From the NCBI GenBank assembly GCA_016234535.1, contig JACRBH010000025.1:25950-89949 (forward strand): DNA of 64,000 nt. The letters are read 5' to 3'. Source of the stretch: Chloroflexota bacterium. GTDB taxonomy: Bacteria; Chloroflexota; Anaerolineae; Anaerolineales; Villigracilaceae. Below the pieces are notes generated by a model that saw nothing but the letters and a program-made list of their open reading frames with translations, had not been told where the DNA came from and did not search any database. This document shows positions 59,813-64,000 of the stretch, piece by piece (position 1 is the first letter of the stretch; the number at the start of each line of letters is the position of its first letter). A program made the position numbers and the translations under genes.

Positions 59813-60005
59813 CATCCGCTTCTTTCTCAGCCTAAACCTGACTCTGTTTCGAAGGGCATTTGCCCACCTTCAATATGCGAGGCATACTAACTCTCCAAAG
59901 ATACAGTAATCATTCTCCTTGGCCTCTGTCCGTAAACATGGGCAGTTTACGGGCAGAGACCTACAATGGAGATATTCAAAAGAAAACGCTTTATCCGTAG
60001 TGTTC

Positions 60006-61046
60006 ATGCGCCCCTCATTCTTCCATCACCTTCATCCCCCAACCATTCCAACCGCACAATCGCGCTGGCGATATACGCTGGGAGCAGGCGGGACCGCCAT
60101 CTTTCTTATGCTGGTTTTAGTCATTACCGGCGCACTTGAGATGTTTTATTACATTCCAACTCCGGCAGAGGCTGCCCTCTCAATTCAAACCATTACCTAC
60201 CTCGTTCCTTTCGGCGGATTGGTCCGCAATATCCATTTTTGGTCGGCACAGTTATTGATCGTTGTCAGCGCCGTGCATCTCCTGCGTGTTGTTTTCACAG
60301 GCGCGTACATTCCTCCGCGCCGCTTCAATTACCTGCTAGGACTCGCATTATTTTTAATTTCCATTTTCTTGAATTTCACAGGTTATATTTTGCGCTGGGA
60401 CACTGGCATTCAATGGGCTTTGGTGGTTGGCACGAACCTAATCAAGACCATCCCGTTTTTTGGAAACAATCTCTACACGATCTTGATTGGCGGTAGTGAA
60501 CCAGGATCGCCCACACTGATCCGTTTTTACACCTGGCATGTTTTTGGATTAATGATCATCAGCGCCATTTTGATTGGGTGGCACGCCTTCCGTGTCCGCC
60601 GCGACGGAGGCATCGCTCTTCCGCCCCCGAGCCTGCGAGCTGATCCCAATCGGATCTCACGCTTTGAGTTGGTGCGCCGCGAAACCCTGGCGATGATCTT
60701 GACCAGTGCTGCACTAATTATTCTCTCAATTTTTTCTCCCGCCCCAATTGCCGCTCCCATCCGTTTATCCGTTTTGCAATCCGTTCCCGAATCTGCTGCC
60801 GCCCCATGGTTCTTTCTTTGGGTTCAGCAAATGCTCAAATGGGGCGATCCATTTTTATTTGGCATACTTGTTCCAGTGATAATTTTATTAATCCTTGTGT
60901 TGATCCCATACATATTTCCAAAAACCCTCGAAAGCGAATTGGGACGCTGGTTTCCAAAATCCAATCGACTGGCTCAAATCACCTTGGCAATTATCACTTT
61001 GTTAATTATCTTCTTTACGATATTGGGTAGCTTGCCCACTTCATAA
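60006..61046 (+). CDS. Cytochrome b (b6-type) with extra C-terminal helices
   Basis: 346 residues from ATG 60006; the family normally begins MRPxFFxHLHPPTIP, so earlier ATGs are unlikely. Heme ligands are H77 and H91 (14 apart) and H178 and H193 (15 apart), the b6-type spacing. The first four helices form the b6 core. Three more helices follow (EAFLAM-like, WFFLWVQQMLKWGDPFLFG, IIFFTILG). The second carries PWFF in place of the PEWY quinol motif. It probably works with the Rieske protein at 62295 as a bc-type quinol oxidoreductase. Confidence 0.9.
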   Translation: MRPSFFHHLHPPTIPTAQSRWRYTLGAGGTAIFLMLVLVITGALEMFYYIPTPAEAALSIQTITYLVPFGGLVRNIHFWSAQLLIVVSAVHLLRVVFTGAYIPPRRFNYLLGLALFLISIFLNFTGYILRWDTGIQWALVVGTNLIKTIPFFGNNLYTILIGGSEPGSPTLIRFYTWHVFGLMIISAILIGWHAFRVRRDGGIALPPPSLRADPNRISRFELVRRETLAMILTSAALIILSIFSPAPIAAPIRLSVLQSVPESAAAPWFFLWVQQMLKWGDPFLFGILVPVIILLILVLIPYIFPKTLESELGRWFPKSNRLAQITLAIITLLIIFFTILGSLPTS

Positions 61047-61047
61047 A

Positions 61048-62256
61048 ATGCGTAAATTAATCGCAATCTCTTCTGGCATTCTCTTATTGGCATTGTCCCT
61101 GGCATGGTGGATGAATTCCCGACAGCCCCAGCCAGTGGAATTGATGCCTATTCTTACAGGTCAACCAGAATATTGCGTTACATGTCACTCCGATCTTCCA
61201 GAGATCAGCGCTTCACATCCCGTTGAAACTTTTGGTTGTGTAAGTTGTCACGGCGGCGAACGTCTCGCCCTTGACGCAGACCTTGCTCACAGCACCATGC
61301 GCGGAGGGGCGAACCCGTCCGATCTGTCAGTGGCGGAAATCTCATGTGGCGGGAGCAGTTGTCACACAGGCAGCGAAGCGGATGATCGTGACCACATCCA
61401 GCGCGTGATGACCAGTGTCCAATCCACGTATGCAGGCGCGATTGCAAATATCCGCTACACGTTTGGCGCACAAACTGATTTGACAGCCCATCAAGGAATC
61501 AACGCCATCACTGATGAACGCACTCAAACTGGAATCACAGCGCTGGAGATTTTTAACCCAACATTAGAATCCAACCCAATGATCCAGAAATTTGGCGAAG
61601 AATGTTTTACCTGCCACATCAACGCCGTGCCGCGCGAAGGTGAATCATATACGCGTCAAACGGGCTGTGCCGCGTGTCATTCAACCGAACAACATCAACT
61701 CACAACTGCGATTTCGTACACTCAATGCAATACCTGTCATAACCGCGGAAACTACGACCTGCGGACAATGACCTTTGTGGAACGCACCGACCATCTGACT
61801 AACAGGCTGGAAGAATACTATCAACCCATTGCGCAATTTACTCAATGCGAATACACGCTGGACTGTGTGGACTGTCATACCCGTTCTGAAGTGATGGGGG
61901 ATGGCGACCTTCATTCCAATCAAAAGGATATTCAGTACGTGCAATGTAAAACTTGTCACGGCACATTGACTGAACTGCCGCTAACCAAAACTCTCACCGA
62001 CCCGAACGATATCGCTTTTCGCATGGCTTTCCTTAAACCTGTGGTTGATTTGAAACTTGGCGACACAATCCTTGTCACCGAACAGGGCGAGCCGCTTTGG
62101 AATACGCGAGTCTTGCCAGATGGAACTTATGAAATGATCGGAAAAGCTACAAAACAAAAATTTAATTTCCGGCCTGTGATGGGCACAGCCTGCGAACAAA
62201 AACCCAATGAACAGGAATCGCATTTCTGCCACGAATGCCATGCCGTGGAGCGGTAA
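61048..62256 (+). CDS. Nonaheme cytochrome c
   Basis: 402 residues with an N-terminal anchor (about 3-21). Heme motifs in order are CVTCH, CVSCH, CGGSSCH (a CX4CH site), CFTCH, CAACH, CNTCH, CVDCH, CKTCH and CHECH: eight canonical plus one expanded site. It begins right after the cytochrome b stop (1 nt), so the two are coupled. It takes the place of cytochrome c1/f in this bc-type cluster. Electrons would go to a periplasmic reductase or an extracellular acceptor. Confidence 0.92.
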   Translation: MRKLIAISSGILLLALSLAWWMNSRQPQPVELMPILTGQPEYCVTCHSDLPEISASHPVETFGCVSCHGGERLALDADLAHSTMRGGANPSDLSVAEISCGGSSCHTGSEADDRDHIQRVMTSVQSTYAGAIANIRYTFGAQTDLTAHQGINAITDERTQTGITALEIFNPTLESNPMIQKFGEECFTCHINAVPREGESYTRQTGCAACHSTEQHQLTTAISYTQCNTCHNRGNYDLRTMTFVERTDHLTNRLEEYYQPIAQFTQCEYTLDCVDCHTRSEVMGDGDLHSNQKDIQYVQCKTCHGTLTELPLTKTLTDPNDIAFRMAFLKPVVDLKLGDTILVTEQGEPLWNTRVLPDGTYEMIGKATKQKFNFRPVMGTACEQKPNEQESHFCHECHAVER

Positions 62257-62294
62257 CGCGATATTTATGCCGCAGCGCAAATATGAAGGAAACA

Positions 62295-62711
62295 ATGACC
62301 GACCTCTCCCGCCGTGATTTTCTCAAACTTACCCGCGATGGATTTCTCTACCTGAGCGGCGCCCTTGCATTTGGCGGCCTGCTGCGCTTCCTCTCACACG
62401 AAACCAACTCCGCCCGCAAAACAGAATTTGATCTTGGCTTCGTGGACAAATATCCGCTCGGCTCACGCGCATCCATTTCCGAGATTCCCGCTCTTCTTAT
62501 CCACACCGACAGCGGATTCACCGCCCTGAGCCTGACCTGCACCCATCTTGGCTGCACCCTCAAACCCAATGAAACTGGTTTCGCCTGTCCCTGCCATAAC
62601 TCCAGTTTTGATGCGGAAGGGAAAGTAACACATGGGCCCGCAGTAAAACCTCTTAAGGCTTTGCGAATCGAAATAACAGATGAAGGAAACCTAAAAGTAT
62701 TTACTGCTTGA
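62295..62711 (+). CDS. Rieske iron-sulfur protein
   Basis: 138 residues from ATG 62295 (AAGGAAACA upstream; an earlier ATG at 62283 is possible). A Tat-like start (SRRDFLKLTRDGFLYLSGALAFGG) is kept as the membrane anchor. Cluster ligands C82 and H84 (CTHLGC) and C98 and H101 (CPCHNSSF) are present, with disulfide partners C87 and C100. It is short compared with typical Rieske proteins. It completes the cytochrome b/Rieske/multiheme set. Confidence 0.93.
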   Translation: MTDLSRRDFLKLTRDGFLYLSGALAFGGLLRFLSHETNSARKTEFDLGFVDKYPLGSRASISEIPALLIHTDSGFTALSLTCTHLGCTLKPNETGFACPCHNSSFDAEGKVTHGPAVKPLKALRIEITDEGNLKVFTA

Positions 62712-62726
62712 CTTGAAAGGTAACAC

Positions 62727-63365
62727 ATGAACATCTCTAATCTCCTCGAAAAATCCATGCAAGACCACGACCACCTTTGTCCGCGCCAGATTCTTGGTGT
62801 GCGGATTGGCATGGCTGGCATGAAAGCGCTTGGCTTTGATGAACCTCCAACAAAAAAACGCTTGTTGGTCATTACCGAAACGGATGGTTGTTTTGTGGAT
62901 GGCGTTATCGCCGCGACAAACTGCACTGTCGGTCATCGCACCCTGCGTGTGGAAGATTACGGCAAGGTCGCTGCAACATTTGTGGATGTGAAAACTGGCC
63001 GTGCAGTTCGTGTTACGCCAGGATTAGATATCCGCGAACATGCTTGCTTGTATGCTCAAGATGAACCCCGTCATTACTTCGCGCAAATGCAGGCTTATCA
63101 GGTTATGCCGGATCAGGAAATGATAAGCGTACAGGAAGTGATGTTGAATGTTCCCATTGGGCAAATCGTCTCGCGGCCCGGGGTGCGGGTCAACTGCGAT
63201 GTGTGCGGCGAAGAGATCATGAATGAGCGGGAAGTTCGTCAGCATGGAATAACTCTCTGCCTATCCTGTGCCCAGGGAGGATATTATCATTTACCGTCTT
63301 CCAAAGTGCGCTTGAAGTCATGTGAAATTGATTTGATGCTTGATTCCTGTTTTGTTGAACAGTGA
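62727..63365 (+). CDS. FmdE-family protein with C-terminal zinc ribbon
   Basis: 212 residues. The FmdE core is HDHLCPRQILGVRIGMAGMKALG, ETDGCFVDGVIAATNCTVGHRTLRVEDYGKVAATF and TPGLDIREH. The C-terminal ribbon is CDVCGEEIMNEREVRQHGITLCLSC. Such proteins accompany molybdenum or tungsten enzymes (formylmethanofuran dehydrogenase subunit E) and are thought to handle a metal or cofactor. The usual HxCPG is HLCPR here. It is 16 nt from the Rieske gene and may mature the molybdenum reductase. Confidence 0.87.
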   Translation: MNISNLLEKSMQDHDHLCPRQILGVRIGMAGMKALGFDEPPTKKRLLVITETDGCFVDGVIAATNCTVGHRTLRVEDYGKVAATFVDVKTGRAVRVTPGLDIREHACLYAQDEPRHYFAQMQAYQVMPDQEMISVQEVMLNVPIGQIVSRPGVRVNCDVCGEEIMNEREVRQHGITLCLSCAQGGYYHLPSSKVRLKSCEIDLMLDSCFVEQ

Positions 63366-63507
63366 ACAACACTTTGATGGTCGCATCCCGCCCGATCTTC
63401 GCTTAACTTTTCAAAACAAGGACAAGACGTATTATTTCTGCTCCGAGCTATGCAAACATCTGTTTGAACGCGTCCCGGAGAAATATATCAAGGCAGAAAA
63501 GACTTAA
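63340..63507 (+). CDS. YHS-domain fragment overlapping the end of the FmdE-like gene
   Basis: A +1-frame reading past the FmdE stop gives DKTYYFCSELCKHLFERVPEKYIKAEKT, ending at TAA 63507. This is the core of a YHS (heavy-metal-binding) domain with its C-x-x-x-C pair. No ATG precedes it; TTG codons at 63340, 63352 and 63355 are possible starts. Either a small gene coupled to the FmdE-like gene or a frameshifted C-terminal extension of it. Confidence 0.5.
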   Translation: MIPVLLNSEQHFDGRIPPDLRLTFQNKDKTYYFCSELCKHLFERVPEKYIKAEKT

Positions 63508-63673
63508 TCGTTTAAGGATGATGAAATTTCCGCCTCTTTTCTGGACGTTGAGTTGATCCGTGCTCAATTAATCCGATACTCAGGGATAGGCGATTCTGCC
63601 TATTCGCGAATACGCCACGCGGCTCTTCAGACTTGCAGGGAGATTCTGTAAAATGGGAGCATCTGAGGCTCTT

Positions 63674-64000
63674 ATGAATATATCCCCTTTCTTATCAATC
63701 AACCATCCTTGTGACGAAGCTTTGCAATGGGTGAGGGCACAGTTATTGCAGGCGGATTTACATCCAATACAGACTTTTGATCTGCACGCTACGCGAGCAC
63801 GGCTGGCGATGCATGATTGTTCCTGCCCGAATCATGGGACGGAGGAGTGTGACTGCCAGATGGTGGTTCTATTGGTTTATGGAAAGGCCGCAGAACCTGC
63901 AACCCTGATCCTGCATGGCAATGATGGGCAAACCTGGGTATCCATTGCAAACGATCCGCAACAACGGACGGATGCGAAATTGATCAATTCAATTCAGCAA
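63674..64000 (+). CDS. Hypothetical protein, 3' end cut by the window
   Basis: ATG 63674 opens a frame running past the window end (109 residues seen). It has the motif MHDCSCPNHGTEECDCQMVVLLVYG, with four closely spaced cysteines and one histidine that may bind metal. A weak promoter (TTCAGA, 17 nt, TAAAAT at 63649-63654) and TGAGG precede it. I do not recognise the family. Confidence 0.55.
   Translation, partial: MNISPFLSINHPCDEALQWVRAQLLQADLHPIQTFDLHATRARLAMHDCSCPNHGTEECDCQMVVLLVYGKAAEPATLILHGNDGQTWVSIANDPQQRTDAKLINSIQQ

Noticed and set aside
59919..60005. N-terminal extension of the cytochrome b gene
   Set aside because: The family begins at MRPSFFHHLHPP; the extension is hydrophilic and without similarity.
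1..64000. tRNA, rRNA, CRISPR arrays and transposase genes
   Set aside because: None were recognised on either strand; the only mobile-type signals are small repeats and the 24-bp duplication.

Overview
The window looks like a chromosome segment of an anaerobic or facultative member of the Chloroflexota, probably class Anaerolineae. This is an inference from gene content: two large MalT-like LuxR ATPase regulators, lipoproteins with Thr/Pro-rich linkers after the lipobox, a VTC/DUF4956 polyphosphate-type locus, a b6-type cytochrome b with a Rieske protein and multiheme cytochromes, and many dispersed hairpin repeats between and inside genes. No rRNA, tRNA, CRISPR array or intact transposase was seen.

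Layout. (1) 1-13.2 kb: the 3' part of a MalT-like regulator, then a co-directional run of small proteins, lipoproteins, a metal-dependent amidohydrolase, five GNAT acetyltransferases, a CPBP-type membrane protease and a VanZ-like protein. (2) 13.3-23.1 kb: a second, complete MalT-like regulator, then quinone-oxidoreductase-like MDR genes and small membrane proteins. This stretch is interrupted at about 19.99-21.89 kb by a foreign-looking insert (a hydrolase and an AT-rich acetyltransferase) that left a 24-bp copy of the start of the downstream gene. (3) 23.1-25.1 kb: a decayed sucrose/fructan locus with an intact GH32 enzyme between remnants of a fructokinase and a sugar ABC permease. (4) 25.2-27.6 kb: a NarL-type two-component pair. 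(5) 27.7-37.0 kb: a 2-hydroxyacid dehydrogenase, then an operon for a carboxylic acid (methylisocitrate-lyase-like enzyme, FbpABC-type ABC importer, MmgE/PrpD dehydratase, a second solute-binding lipoprotein). (6) 37.2-43.4 kb: an OmpR-type two-component system with a Cthe_2159-like lipoprotein, a VTC-domain enzyme and DUF4956. Three promoters here share one architecture of 11-bp repeats. (7) 43.7-51.1 kb: membrane proteins, DegV, a decaying MerR regulator divergent from TspO across a perfect 40-bp palindrome, and a YfcC transporter coupled to a DUF2817 peptidase-like protein. (8) 51.2-64 kb: an anaerobic respiratory island.

The respiratory island is the most interesting part. It holds a NifX/COG1433 protein, two XRE-cupin regulators, an ArsR regulator, two triheme membrane cytochromes, a split YeeE/YedE transporter, a PsrABC-type molybdenum reductase, a b6-type cytochrome b, a nonaheme cytochrome, a Rieske protein, an FmdE-like protein and a YHS fragment. 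In the second YeeE half the pore-motif cysteine is replaced by an in-frame UGA. The UGA is followed by a hairpin of bacterial SECIS type, and the family sequence continues in frame after it. The best reading is a selenocysteine-containing sulfur-oxyanion (or selenium) transporter feeding a thiosulfate/polysulfide-type respiratory chain, probably under a CRP/FNR-family regulator.

The second notable system is a putative response-regulator regulon at 39.4-41.9 kb. Repeats of TCACAG at 11-bp steps lie exactly 16 nt (start to start) before the -10 box at all three promoters.
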